Below are positions 7,286 to 15,908 of a stretch of DNA of 64,000 nucleotides, in pieces. The translations under genes were made by a program, and so were the position numbers. The notes beneath the pieces are model-generated. The model had not been told where the DNA came from. It was given only the letters and a program-made list of their open reading frames with translations, and did not search any database. The stretch comes from Akkermansia sp. (GTDB lineage Bacteria > Verrucomicrobiota > Verrucomicrobiia > Verrucomicrobiales > Akkermansiaceae), in contig JAFWYD010000003.1 of the NCBI GenBank assembly GCA_017517805.1, positions 19,506-83,505 on the forward strand, given 5' to 3'. Each line of letters opens with the position of its first letter. The stretch's first letter is position 1.

Positions 7286-8100
7286 TTCACTTCAATGATG
7301 TTTACTTCCGGGGGGCAGAAGAAGCGCATGCGGAGGATGGCGCCGACGCCGCGAGTGACAAAGATGCGGCGGTTGCCTTCGAAATCGAAGAGGCCGGCGG
7401 GCATGGAGGAGCGCAGGGAGATGAAATCACCGGTGAAGGGGTTGCCGAGCTGGCCTCCGTGAGTGTGGCCGGAGAGCATGAGGTCCCAGTCGTAGCGGCA
7501 TAGTTGCCAGCGGCTTTCGGGGTCGTGCGAGAGGAGGAGCACGGGGTGCTGCTCCTGCCCAGGGGGGAGCATGCAGGTGGCCGGGGCATCATCTCCTTCG
7601 TTCCAGTCGCCCAGGCCGATGATGCGGAGGATGCGGCCACCTGGGGTAGGCCAGTCGATGGCCTGGTTGCGGAGGATGGGGACTCCGGCGGTGGCAAAGG
7701 CTCGCTCTACTTGCTCGAGTTTTTCGTAGTCCTGGTTGCCGAGTATGGCATAGGTGGGGGCGATGGAGCGGAGCTTTTTGAGACCATTGACGGCCCATCT
7801 GGTGCGCATGAATCGCTCGGTGACCATGATGAAATCGCCGCCGAAGATGATGAGGTCTGGTTTGGCGGCTTCGATGTGGTCAATGGCTTTGCTGAAGAGT
7901 TCGGCATCGTTATGCAGGTCGGCAAAGAAGGCGATGCGCAGGGGGCCGGCACCGGGCAGGGCGCTCTGAGGAAGCTGGATGCGGTTGCACTGCAGCTGCG
8001 CTGCGCTGTATTCCCCGAAATATTTGCTTCCCAGGCCGCAGATAAGCGCCAGCAGGGTGAAAATAATGAGCCATTTGCGGAGTTTTCTTCTGCAGGACAT
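7276..8100 (-). CDS. Membrane-anchored metallophosphoesterase
   Basis: A 274-residue calcineurin-like phosphoesterase of the YaeI/YkuE type. Residues about 10-28 form an N-terminal membrane helix (WLIIFTLLALICGLGS), so the enzyme is probably anchored facing the periplasm. The metal-binding motifs follow in order: FADLHND at 59-65, FGGDF at 86-90, GNQD at 121-124, LLLSHDP and SGHTHGGQ near the C-terminus. YaeI homologues are implicated in hydrolysis of phosphodiesters such as UDP-diacylglucosamine-like lipids, but the substrate here is not known. The gene follows the M29 aminopeptidase gene by 15 bp on the same strand and probably shares its transcript. The stop TAG lies inside a GATTAGT heptamer repeat. 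Confidence 0.88.
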   Translation of the reverse strand: MSCRRKLRKWLIIFTLLALICGLGSKYFGEYSAAQLQCNRIQLPQSALPGAGPLRIAFFADLHNDAELFSKAIDHIEAAKPDLIIFGGDFIMVTERFMRTRWAVNGLKKLRSIAPTYAILGNQDYEKLEQVERAFATAGVPILRNQAIDWPTPGGRILRIIGLGDWNEGDDAPATCMLPPGQEQHPVLLLSHDPESRWQLCRYDWDLMLSGHTHGGQLGNPFTGDFISLRSSMPAGLFDFEGNRRIFVTRGVGAILRMRFFCPPEVNIIEVNSD

Positions 8101-8115
8101 GGGGGGTGATGATGT

Positions 8116-9219
8116 TTAGTTTGCGTTGAAAATGCTCAGCTTCGGGTCGAGGAAGAGGCCGTCTTTGCGGATGAGGGTGTCATCGAACCAGATTTCGCCG
8201 CCGCCGTATTCGGGGCGCTGGATGCAGACGAGGTCCCAATGGACGGCTGAGTTGTTGCCGTTGGGGGCTTCATCGTAGGCCTGGCCGGGGGTGAGGTGGA
8301 AGGAGCCGGCGATTTTTTCGTCGAAGAGGATATCGCGCATGGGGCGCAGGATATGCGGGTTGAGGCCAAGGGCGAATTCACCGATGTAGCGGGCACCTGC
8401 ATCGGAGTCCAGGATTTTGTTGAGGGCCTCTTCGTTGCCGTTGCAATGGGCTTCGATGATTTTGCCGTTTTCGAAGCGGAAGCGCACGCCATCGAAGGGG
8501 ATGCCATGGTAGATGCTGGGGGCGTTGTAGGTGATGGTGCCGTTGATGCTGTCGCGCACGGGGGCGGTGTAGACTTCGCCATCGGGGATGTTGCAGTCGC
8601 CGCAGCAGGGAATGGCGGGTATGCCTTTGATGGAGAAGCTGAGGTCGGTGCCGGGGCCGGTGATGCGGACTCGGTCGGTCTGTTCCATGAGGTGTTTGAG
8701 CTGCAGCATGGCATCGCGCATGGCGGCGTAGTCGGCCAGGCAGCAGCGGAAGTAGAAGTCTTCGAAGTCTTCGGTGCTCATGCCGGCGGCCTGGGCCATG
8801 CTGGGGGTGGGCCAGGCGAGAACGGTCCATTTGCGGCGGTTGCAGGTAATATCGCTGGCGGGTTTGAGATGGCGGCTGACGATTTGCATGCGCTCGCCTG
8901 GCACATCGGCGCTTTCGAAGGTGTTGGCATCGGCGTAGAAGCAGATGTGCACCTGCATGTCTTCGGCGCGTTGCAGGCGGTAGCGGCCATCGAGTTCGTA
9001 TTGTTCATCGGTGGCGCCGGCGGCGAGTTCTTTGGAGACGAGGGCGTGCGAGAGGTCGACGTGGGGGATGCCTCCCGCGCGGCGTACGGCGCGGATGAGT
9101 TCGATGACCATGGCATCGGGGATGTCTTGCATGCGGAGGTTTACATGCTCGCCGGGCTGTACGCGCACGGAGTAGTTGACGACCTGGTCTGCCAGCTGAG
9201 TATAACGAGGATCCTTCAT
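8116..9219 (-). CDS. M29-family metal-dependent aminopeptidase, copy 1
   Basis: A 367-residue aminopeptidase of family M29 (thermophilic aminopeptidases such as AmpS/PepS), cytosolic exopeptidases that remove N-terminal residues using a two-metal site. The metal-ligand regions are present: IGEFALGLN (Glu), GSFHLTPGQAY (His) and VHWDLV (His, Asp) in the C-terminal third, followed by the closing GGGEIWFDD. The length is somewhat below the about 410 residues of Thermus/Staphylococcus members. It is about 60 percent identical by eye to the neighbour at 9732-10841, so the pair is a tandem duplication. The upstream gap holds GATTAGT heptamers and no clear -35/-10. Confidence 0.88.
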   Translation of the reverse strand: MKDPRYTQLADQVVNYSVRVQPGEHVNLRMQDIPDAMVIELIRAVRRAGGIPHVDLSHALVSKELAAGATDEQYELDGRYRLQRAEDMQVHICFYADANTFESADVPGERMQIVSRHLKPASDITCNRRKWTVLAWPTPSMAQAAGMSTEDFEDFYFRCCLADYAAMRDAMLQLKHLMEQTDRVRITGPGTDLSFSIKGIPAIPCCGDCNIPDGEVYTAPVRDSINGTITYNAPSIYHGIPFDGVRFRFENGKIIEAHCNGNEEALNKILDSDAGARYIGEFALGLNPHILRPMRDILFDEKIAGSFHLTPGQAYDEAPNGNNSAVHWDLVCIQRPEYGGGEIWFDDTLIRKDGLFLDPKLSIFNAN

Positions 9220-9227
9220 GGGGAGTG

Positions 9228-9256
9228 ATTAGGGATTAATGATTAGTGATTAATGG
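9228..9256. repeat. GATTAGT-type heptamer run
   Basis: GTGATTAGGGATTAATGATTAGTG...: four degenerate heptamers between the start of the first M29 gene and the four-helix-bundle gene. Confidence 0.65.
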
Positions 9257-9338
9257 AAAGTGGAGGACGGTGGTGGATAATCGGGGGCTGATGTGGGGAT
9301 TGGAACAAGCTAAGGATTTATTAGTAATTAATCACTAA

Positions 9339-9722
9339 TCATTTTTTTAATCTCTTTTGGACGGTCAGGGATGAGGCGGTCATGATGGCGGCTATTTGGC
9401 GCGCTTCGTCCAGTAGTGAAGACAGTTTGGCTTCTGGTAGGATTTCTCCCGCAATGAGGTATTCTATCCACAGGATGGACTCATCGGCTTCTTCCTGGCA
9501 GATTTTGATTTTGTTGTAGAAATCAGCTTCACTTTTGGCGAGGCATGCGGCGCGATAGTTGGCGGCAACGGAAGTAGCACTGCGGAGCAGTTGTTTTCCT
9601 AGTACTTTGGCTACGGTCGTATTGGGAAGTTGTTTCCACATGCGTATGACGCGCAATCCAAAATCTTTGGTGCGCTGCCTTAAATCCGCGTGTTTTCTTT
9701 CATCTGCCATTGCTGCATCCAT
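9339..9722 (-). CDS. Four-helix bundle protein (23S rRNA IVP family)
   Basis: A 127-residue all-helical protein of the S23/IVP family (four helix bundle), originally found encoded in intervening sequences of 23S rRNA genes. The signature RSATSVAANYRAA near residues 47-59 and the acidic helix EEADESILWIEYLI near 76-90 fit the family. Homologues form pentamers; their cellular role is unknown. Here it is inserted between two paralogous M29 aminopeptidase genes and flanked on both sides by GATTAGT heptamers; its TGA stop lies within one. This looks like a small mobile or transferred gene unit. Start ATG 9722 is followed four codons later by another ATG, so the start could be at 9710. Confidence 0.85.
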   Translation of the reverse strand: MDAAMADERKHADLRQRTKDFGLRVIRMWKQLPNTTVAKVLGKQLLRSATSVAANYRAACLAKSEADFYNKIKICQEEADESILWIEYLIAGEILPEAKLSSLLDEARQIAAIMTASSLTVQKRLKK

Positions 9723-9731
9723 AATTAATCA

Positions 9732-10841
9732 CTAATCATTGTTCGGATTCAGAATTTCCAATTCTGAATCCGTAAAGATTCCGTCTTTGCGGATGAGCTC
9801 GTCGTCGAACCAGATTTCGCCGCCGCCGTAGTCGGGACGCTGGATGCAGACCATGTCCCAGTGGACCTGGGAGCGGTTGCCGTTGTCGCAGTTTTCGTAG
9901 GCCTGGCCGGGGGTGAAGTGGAAGGAACCGCCGATTTTTTCGTCGAAGAGGATATCGCGCATGGGCTGCAGGATATAGGGGTTGACACCGAGGGCGAATT
10001 CGCCGATGTAGCGGGAGCCGTCGTCGGTGTCGAGGATTTTGTTGAGGGCTTCTTCGTTGCCGTTGCAGTGGGCTTCTACGATTTTGCCGTCCTTGAAGGT
10101 GAGGCGGATGCCATCGAAGGGGATGCCTTGGAAGAGGGTGGGGGCGGTGTAGTGGATGGTGCCGTTCACGCTGTCTTTGATGGGGGCAGTGAAGACTTCG
10201 CCATCGGGGATGTTCATTTCGCCGGAGCAGGGGTGCGCGGGCATGCCTTTGATGGAGAAGGTGAGGTCGGTGCCGGGGCCGGTGATGCGGACGCGGTCGG
10301 TGCGCATCATGCGGGCTGCGAGTTTGTCCATGGCAACGCGGAGCTGGGCGTAGTCTGCCAGGCAGCAGCGGAAGTAGAAGTCTTCAAAGGCTTCGGTGCT
10401 CATGCCGGCGCCCTGGGCCATGCTGGGGGTGGGCCAGCGCAGGACACACCATTTGGTTTTGCAGACGCGGTGGTTGTGCACCGGGCGCATGTGGCGCTGG
10501 GCCAGGGCCATTTTATCGGCGGGGACGCTGGAGTTTTCAAAGCTGTTGTGGCCGCCTCGGATGGCGATGTAGGCATCCATGGCCTGCATTTCGGCGAGTT
10601 CAAAACCGGCGATGGAGGCGTATTGTTCATCGGTGGCACCGGCGAACATTTCGCGGGTGATGCGGCTGTGGCGCAGGTTGATGTGGGGGTGGGCTCCGGC
10701 TTCGCGCACGGCCCGGATGAGTTCGATGCCGATTTCATCGGGTGCGTCGATGATTTCGAGCAGGACGTGTTCGCCGGGTTGCACGCGGCAGGAGTGGCGG
10801 ATGAGGTTCTGGGCAAGCTGTGTGGTGCGAGGATCGGTCAT
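9732..10841 (-). CDS. M29-family metal-dependent aminopeptidase, copy 2
   Basis: A 369-residue M29 aminopeptidase paralogous to 8116-9219. Conserved blocks run in the same order: HSCRVQPGEHVLLEI near the N-terminus, RITGPGTDLTFSIKG in the middle, then IGEFALGVN, GSFHFTPGQAY and VHWDMV, which supply the acidic and histidine metal ligands. The substitutions are spread evenly, so this is an old duplication, and both copies look intact. The two genes probably differ in peptide preference. The stop TAG lies inside an ATTAGTGATTA heptamer. Downstream of aroB by 66 bp on the same strand. Confidence 0.88.
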   Translation of the reverse strand: MTDPRTTQLAQNLIRHSCRVQPGEHVLLEIIDAPDEIGIELIRAVREAGAHPHINLRHSRITREMFAGATDEQYASIAGFELAEMQAMDAYIAIRGGHNSFENSSVPADKMALAQRHMRPVHNHRVCKTKWCVLRWPTPSMAQGAGMSTEAFEDFYFRCCLADYAQLRVAMDKLAARMMRTDRVRITGPGTDLTFSIKGMPAHPCSGEMNIPDGEVFTAPIKDSVNGTIHYTAPTLFQGIPFDGIRLTFKDGKIVEAHCNGNEEALNKILDTDDGSRYIGEFALGVNPYILQPMRDILFDEKIGGSFHFTPGQAYENCDNGNRSQVHWDMVCIQRPDYGGGEIWFDDELIRKDGIFTDSELEILNPNND

Positions 10842-10844
10842 GGG

Positions 10845-10895
10845 GAGTGATTGGTGATTAGTGAAGGATGAAGGATGAAGGATGAAAGGTGAAAG
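10845..10895. repeat. Heptamer runs GATTAGT and GGATGAA
   Basis: GTGATTGGTGATTAGTG is followed by GGATGAAGGATGAAGGATGAA and AGGTGAAAGG. Both types have a period of seven. Lies between aroB stop (10908) and the second M29 start. Confidence 0.65.
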
Positions 10896-10907
10896 GTGGT
10901 GGGGGGA

Positions 10908-12014
10908 TTATTGGGGGAGGAGGTGGGTGAGGGCATCGCGGAGGTCCTGCCGGGTGATGTCTTTGCTGAGGATGGGGTACCCGAGTTGTTTGAGGAGGAC
11001 GAAGCGGATGCTGCCGTTCTGGAATTTCTTGTCGCTGGCGGTGAGGGCAAGGGCGTGGTCGATATCGACACCTGCGGGGAGGGTGAGGGGGAGTTCCAGC
11101 GCGCGCAGGGTGTCGAGGATATCGCGTTCTTCGGCGGCGCTGAGGCCGGCGTGCTGCCGCGAGAGGTGGAGGGCGGCCCGCAGCCCGAGGCTGACGGCTT
11201 CGCCATGCAGGAGTTCGCCATAGGGCAGGGAGGCTTCGATGCCATGGCCGATGGTGTGACCCAGGTTGAGGAAGGCGCGGATGCCGAGGGTTTCTTTTTC
11301 GTCTTCTTCGACGATGCGGGCTTTGATGGCGATGTTGGCGGCGATGATGTCGGGGAGGCGGTCGATGGTGCTGAGGGTGAAGCCGAGGTCGATTTCATCG
11401 GCCAGCTCGCGCAGGGTGTGGATCATGCCGGGTTTGCGGATGGCGGCGTGCTTGACCATTTCGGCCATGCCTTCGCGGATGAGTCGCGGGGAGAGGGTGG
11501 TGAGGGTGGTGGGGTCGATGAGGACGAGCCGGGGCTGGTGGAAGGCGCCGATGAGGTTTTTGCCGCAGGGGATGTCGACTGCGGTCTTGCCGCCCACGGA
11601 GCTATCGACCTGGGCCATGACGCTGGTGGGTATCTGCACGAAGGGGATGCCGCGGTAGTAGATGCTGGCGATGAAGCCTGCCATGTCGCCCACGACACCG
11701 CCGCCCAGGGCGACAACGAAGCTGGTGCGGTCGTGCCCTTCGGTGACCATTTCGCAGATGATTTCTTCTACAGTGGCGAGGTTTTTTTGGGCTTCTCCGG
11801 CGGGGAAGCTGTGCAGGCTGGTGGTGAAGCCGGAGTCTTCAAGGCTCAGCCGCACGCGTTCGGCATAGAGCGGGCCGACGTTGGTGTCGGTGATGATGGC
11901 GGCTTTGCCCTCCAGCCGGGCGTTGCTGCAGAGGTAGCCGATGGATTCAAGAGCGCCGTTGGAGACGTGGACTTCGTATGACTCGGGACCAAGGGATAGG
12001 GATACGTTCGCCAT
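10908..12014 (-). CDS. aroB: 3-dehydroquinate synthase
   Basis: Second enzyme of the shikimate pathway: converts 3-deoxy-D-arabino-heptulosonate 7-phosphate to 3-dehydroquinate with NAD+ and a metal ion. 368 residues, the usual length. The glycine-rich NAD block GGGVVGDMAGFIASIYYRG is followed by IPTSVMAQVDSSVGGKTA, RLIREGMAEMVKHAAI and LNLGHTIGHGIEA, which together hold the Lys, Glu and His metal/substrate ligands. Start ATG 12014 (MANVSLSLG) was chosen because the family begins there and because a near-consensus promoter ends 6 nt upstream; the longer in-frame extension would lie upstream of that promoter. aroD of the same pathway is at 38043. Confidence 0.93.
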   Translation of the reverse strand: MANVSLSLGPESYEVHVSNGALESIGYLCSNARLEGKAAIITDTNVGPLYAERVRLSLEDSGFTTSLHSFPAGEAQKNLATVEEIICEMVTEGHDRTSFVVALGGGVVGDMAGFIASIYYRGIPFVQIPTSVMAQVDSSVGGKTAVDIPCGKNLIGAFHQPRLVLIDPTTLTTLSPRLIREGMAEMVKHAAIRKPGMIHTLRELADEIDLGFTLSTIDRLPDIIAANIAIKARIVEEDEKETLGIRAFLNLGHTIGHGIEASLPYGELLHGEAVSLGLRAALHLSRQHAGLSAAEERDILDTLRALELPLTLPAGVDIDHALALTASDKKFQNGSIRFVLLKQLGYPILSKDITRQDLRDALTHLLPQ

Positions 12015-12020
12015 GTGTTC

Positions 12021-12048
12021 ATTATATCGGACTGGGGCGCTGATGCAA
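12021..12048 (-). promoter_or_regulatory. Leaderless promoter of aroB
   Basis: On the minus strand TTGCAT, 16-bp spacer, TATAAT (12026-12021), then gaacac and ATG. Six bases separate the -10 box from the start codon. Confidence 0.75.
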
Positions 12049-12144
12049 GGAGATAAAGCGTCAGAGGGCAATGGATGGGGCTGTTTCAGATTGGTGCTGG
12101 AAAAAGAATAAGCGGTTTCCTGAAACAGCCTCAATCGGGTATTC

Positions 12145-12162
12145 TGCGCATTTTATATGCGA
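12145..12162 (-). promoter_or_regulatory. TCGCATATAAAATGCG box (minus orientation)
   Basis: Reads TCGCATATAAAATGCGCA on the minus strand. The same 16-mer occurs in plus orientation at 12289-12304, 127 bp away, in the divergent region between aroB and the large PEP-CTERM gene. Confidence 0.5.
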
Positions 12163-12288
12163 TGGCAAGAATGAATATCATAATTGCTTGTATAAAAGCA
12201 TTTTTTGAACTTTTATCAAGCAAATAAACTGTGCGTACGTGTGTTTAGTGTTGATTCAATGTGCAGATATTAAGTGTGTAATGAGTAA

Positions 12289-12305
12289 TCGCATATAAAA
12301 TGCGA
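12289..12305 (+). promoter_or_regulatory. TCGCATATAAAATGCGA inverted-repeat box
   Basis: Inverted repeat TCGCAT-ataaa-ATGCGA followed by TAAACTAC; resembles the AAATGCGATACACTAC head of the PEP-CTERM leaders. It lies 85 nt upstream of ATG 12390. It could be a regulator site or contain a -10 (TATAAA). Confidence 0.5.
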
Positions 12306-12389
12306 TAAACTACCCACGAATTGAGCGTTGGCCGACAGCCTTGCGTGGTTGGCATATGCTCTTCACTCATTAACTCAATACTCAGGAAT

Positions 12390-14261
12390 ATGAAATTACA
12401 TTTACCAAAACTACTTAGTGTGGCAGTAATGTCAGCTCTCGCCCTGCCGACAATGGGCGCGGTGTTGACATCAGCCAATGTTGTTACTCCTGTTGAAGGA
12501 GGAGATTCTTATCTTAATGTCGGTACGGAGGTTGATGTTGATACCTGGTCCGGCGATTTAGTCATTGGCGACACGTCCGAATCTACGGGTGACGTTGATA
12601 ATGTGGGCGCTTTCAATGATGACTGGGACTGGGTGACACCAGATAAGACCGTTCTCACGAGTGAATTGAAGGTTGAAGGCAACATTACTGTTCAAGGCAA
12701 TGGTAAGGTAGTGTTGGGCGGCTATTTTAGCGATACTCGTTATATGGGGCTGGAGGCCAAGGGGGATATCACCGTCAACGGTGGCAGTCTCACGGCAACA
12801 AAAATTATAGCCAACAATCTGGTAGTAAACGGAGGTACGGTATCGACCCACACCGCTGGTTGTAACAACGGGGTCTCTAGTGTTGGCGTTGCCATGACAA
12901 ACTTGCAGTCATATATCAAAAACAGCTTGATTGTTAATGGCGGGTCTCTCTCCTTTGGCTATGCTGCTGATGATATCAAGGGCAATGGAGGAAACCATGA
13001 CCGCATGACTACTTTCGGGGATATGGTTAGTGGCCCTGTCTCTATACTGCAGACTGGTGGAACCATGCGCGTTTATGGTGATATGGGCCTGTGGGACGGT
13101 GCTACTGTTACGCAGCAGGATGATGCGGGCATGTTGATGCTTCGAGATACGGTATGGCTGGATTCCTCCGGTACTACGACCTTTGATCAAAGTGCAGATT
13201 CCGCTACGTTGGTTATAGGTAGATTGGAAAGCTCCAAAACAAAAAATGTTCATGGCATTGTGTTCAATCAAAGTGGTGACGGGTTGATTCACCTTGCTTA
13301 TGGCAGCAATTTTGCAAAGGAGGGTACCATCGCTTTTAATCAAATGGGTAACGGTACTATCAATATCGGTGGTGGCCATGATACTGCTTTGACTGGCGCA
13401 TTACCCACCGATTATGCGTTAGACAAAGTTGAGTCGGATATCAGCACGTCATCGTTCGAAGGCAGAAACACCACCTACACACTCGACCAATCCGGCGCTG
13501 GTACCATTAACGTAAATGGTGCGTTGAACGCTGATGTAGTGAAGGTCAGCGGCGAGAGTAAGCTTAATCTCAATGAGGATGTAAGCATCAACAGTCTCAC
13601 CCAGAGCGAGAGGGGGAAGATTACCGTGGCTGAAGGCAAAACGCTGACGGCGGGGGAACTGACCATTGAGGGCGGTGTGTTTGAGAACAAGGGCACCATT
13701 GAGGGTGATGTGTTCATGAGCAGCGGCTCATTCACGATGGCAGATGAAGCGGTGGCTGGTGGTTTGACGGCTACAAGCGGCACGATTTATCTGCAAGGCG
13801 ATGTCACTTTCACGGGTGTTGTCAGTCTGGGGAATGTGAATTCTTCTGCTGTGCAGGCGCTGCTGAGCGGTGAGAGTTCTCCCGCGTTGACGGTCTATAT
13901 TGCGCAGGGGGCCAACATTGTGTTGGATAATTCCCTGCTGTCGGTGGAGGGGCAGCAGTTCGTGATGGGTGATGATACGCAGATAGTCGTGGACCTGGGT
14001 TCTCAGGATTCGGATTATGTGGGTGGGGCTCCTCTTTTTACGCTGAGTGGAAAAGACGGAGAGACCCTGACTAACACCGCCTCGGCACTCGAGGATAAGT
14101 TGCAAATTACCTGGCAGGATAGTACCGGCACACAGCAGACAGTAAGCGGTTCTTCCGTTGAAGGCAGCATTGCCATTCAGGTTGTCCCGGAGCCTGCCAC
14201 TGCAATTCTCGGTTTCCTGGCTTTGGCTGCCTGGGCTGCCCGTCGTCGTCGGCAGGCATGA
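12390..14261 (+). CDS. Autotransporter-like beta-helix protein with PEP-CTERM tail
   Basis: A 623-residue exported protein. Signal peptide MKLHLPKLLSVAVMSALALPTMG; the body is a repetitive, Gly/Asn/Thr-rich beta-helix with degenerate repeats of the form F.QSG.G.I.I: FDQSADSATLVIG, FNQSGDGLIHLAYG, FNQMGNGTINIGGG, LDQSGAGTINVNG. The C-terminus has VPEPATAILGFLALAAWAA and RRRRQA, an exosortase signal in place of an outer-membrane beta-barrel. Such passenger-like proteins are numerous in Akkermansia and are thought to be surface adhesins, possibly mucus-related; that is inference. ATG 12390 was chosen for the signal peptide, with AGGAAT just upstream; a longer upstream reading lacks signal features. 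A terminator follows at 14301. Confidence 0.85.
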   Translation: MKLHLPKLLSVAVMSALALPTMGAVLTSANVVTPVEGGDSYLNVGTEVDVDTWSGDLVIGDTSESTGDVDNVGAFNDDWDWVTPDKTVLTSELKVEGNITVQGNGKVVLGGYFSDTRYMGLEAKGDITVNGGSLTATKIIANNLVVNGGTVSTHTAGCNNGVSSVGVAMTNLQSYIKNSLIVNGGSLSFGYAADDIKGNGGNHDRMTTFGDMVSGPVSILQTGGTMRVYGDMGLWDGATVTQQDDAGMLMLRDTVWLDSSGTTTFDQSADSATLVIGRLESSKTKNVHGIVFNQSGDGLIHLAYGSNFAKEGTIAFNQMGNGTINIGGGHDTALTGALPTDYALDKVESDISTSSFEGRNTTYTLDQSGAGTINVNGALNADVVKVSGESKLNLNEDVSINSLTQSERGKITVAEGKTLTAGELTIEGGVFENKGTIEGDVFMSSGSFTMADEAVAGGLTATSGTIYLQGDVTFTGVVSLGNVNSSAVQALLSGESSPALTVYIAQGANIVLDNSLLSVEGQQFVMGDDTQIVVDLGSQDSDYVGGAPLFTLSGKDGETLTNTASALEDKLQITWQDSTGTQQTVSGSSVEGSIAIQVVPEPATAILGFLALAAWAARRRRQA

Positions 14262-14300
14262 GGCGATTCGCTTGCCTGTTGACCCTGTTTCGATGAATGT

Positions 14301-14336
14301 CCCCCCCGGAGGGTTTCCCTCCGGGGGAGCTTTATT
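14301..14336 (+). terminator. Terminator of the beta-helix PEP-CTERM gene
   Basis: CCCCCGGAGGG - ttt - CCCTCCGGGGG followed by agctttatt. Confidence 0.8.
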
Positions 14337-14359
14337 GGGTGAATTGAGGGTGCAGGAGG

Positions 14360-14394
14360 GATAATAAAATCCCCGCAAGCCGGGGCTTGCGGGG
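14360..14394 (-). terminator. Terminator of the nuo operon
   Basis: On the minus strand CCCCGCAAGCC - cc - GGCTTGCGGGG followed by ATTTTATTAT. Lies 30 bp after the nuoN stop. Confidence 0.8.
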
Positions 14395-14423
14395 AGGTTG
14401 AGGGGTGAGGGTTGCTGTATTTA

Positions 14424-15875
14424 TCAGCTCATGATGAGGAGCAGGGGCATGGTGCCCAGGTAGATGAGAGCGAGGGCGCAGAGGGTGAGCACGATGCCGG
14501 TGCACACCGGCACCTGCAGGGCTTTTTCACCAGGCTGGGCTTTCTCCCAGTACATGGCACGGATTATCTTGAAGTAGTAGTAGAAGCCGGTGGCGGCGGT
14601 GATGACCATGATGGGCAGCAGCCAGCAGATGCCGCACCAGTTCCCGATGGCGGTGATGGCTGCCACGAAGGAGTACATCTTCACCATGAAGCCCATGGTG
14701 AGCGGTACGCCTGCCAGGGAGGCAAAGCAGACGGTGATGAGGAAGGCCGTGCGCGGGTTGCTCTTGCCCAGACCGCGGAAGGCGGCGATTTCTTCGCTGC
14801 CACGCTGGATGCGAATCATGGCGATGGCATAGAAGGCTGCCAGGGTGGCCAGGGCATAGGCGAGCAGGTACTGACCCACCAGATTCACCATGAGGGGGTT
14901 GATATTCAGGAAGAATACCACGATGAAGCCGGCCTGGGCGATGGAGGAGTAACCCAGGAGTCGCTTGAGGTTGGTCTGGCGCAGCGCACCGAGGTTGCCG
15001 ATGATGAGGGTGGCTGCCGCAATGATGGCAAAGCTCCATACGATGATTTTGCCGATGATGCTGCCCGGGGCGCAGAAGGGGGCAAAGGGCAGCGCCAGCG
15101 CGCAGAGCACGATGAAGCCGGCGGTCTTGGAGGCTACTGCCAGGAAGGCGGTGGTGGGGGTGGGAGCTCCCTGGTACACATCGGGAATCCAGACGTGCAT
15201 GGGGGCTGCACCTACTTTGAAGAGTGCTCCTGCAAAGAGCAGGGCGGTGGCCAGCATGAAGCCGACGGCCAGCTGCGGTGTGCCTGCTACGCCTCCCTTG
15301 AGGGCGGAAAGGACAATCTCGGGGCCGATGTTGAAGCTGCCGACCATGCCGAAGTACCAGGCGGTGCCGTAGACGAGGATGCCGGTGCTCAGGGCACCGA
15401 GTACCAGGTATTTGATACCTGCTTCGATGGAACCCTGGTTGCGGCGGAAGTAGCCTGCCAGCACGTACGAGGTGAGGGTGACGACTTCGAGGCTCACGAA
15501 GAGCATGACCAGGTCGCGCGCCTGGGTGAGGCACAGGATACCAGCGCAGGCGACGAGCGGCAGGGCGTAGAATTCGCCCGTGCCTTCTTCATTGCCGGCC
15601 CCGGCGATGGATTCGCAACTGATCTTCTTGTAGTCGAAGGCCAGGAGCAGGGAAAGCCCGGTTGCGATGGCGGCGATGCATCCCAGGAAGTTGGAGGGGC
15701 TGCCGGTGTAGAGGTAATAGGCCGCTACAAAGGTTCCCACGGCTCCGGTGCAGGCGTAGATGCGCTTGGGAAGCCTGGGCAGCAGGGCATCTGCCAGGAT
15801 GAGCAGGGCTGCCAGACCCACCAGGGCGAATGCCGGTGCGAACTGACACCATGTGTAGGTTGATACGATGTTCAT
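14424..15875 (-). CDS. nuoN: NADH-quinone oxidoreductase subunit N
   Basis: Antiporter-like membrane subunit of respiratory complex I, which couples NADH oxidation to ion pumping. 483 residues with about 14 predicted transmembrane helices. The family signature is in the middle: FMLATALLFAGALFKVGAAPMHVWIPDVYQGAPTP contains the conserved Lys and the PxHxWxPDVY.G motif of proton-translocating antiporter subunits; LLGYSSIAQAGF follows. Last gene of the operon, 33 bp after nuoM, then a terminator. No oddities. Confidence 0.95.
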   Translation of the reverse strand: MNIVSTYTWCQFAPAFALVGLAALLILADALLPRLPKRIYACTGAVGTFVAAYYLYTGSPSNFLGCIAAIATGLSLLLAFDYKKISCESIAGAGNEEGTGEFYALPLVACAGILCLTQARDLVMLFVSLEVVTLTSYVLAGYFRRNQGSIEAGIKYLVLGALSTGILVYGTAWYFGMVGSFNIGPEIVLSALKGGVAGTPQLAVGFMLATALLFAGALFKVGAAPMHVWIPDVYQGAPTPTTAFLAVASKTAGFIVLCALALPFAPFCAPGSIIGKIIVWSFAIIAAATLIIGNLGALRQTNLKRLLGYSSIAQAGFIVVFFLNINPLMVNLVGQYLLAYALATLAAFYAIAMIRIQRGSEEIAAFRGLGKSNPRTAFLITVCFASLAGVPLTMGFMVKMYSFVAAITAIGNWCGICWLLPIMVITAATGFYYYFKIIRAMYWEKAQPGEKALQVPVCTGIVLTLCALALIYLGTMPLLLIMS

Positions 15876-15908
15876 ATGTTGCTCAATGTTGGGGTGTCAG
15901 AGTTATCT

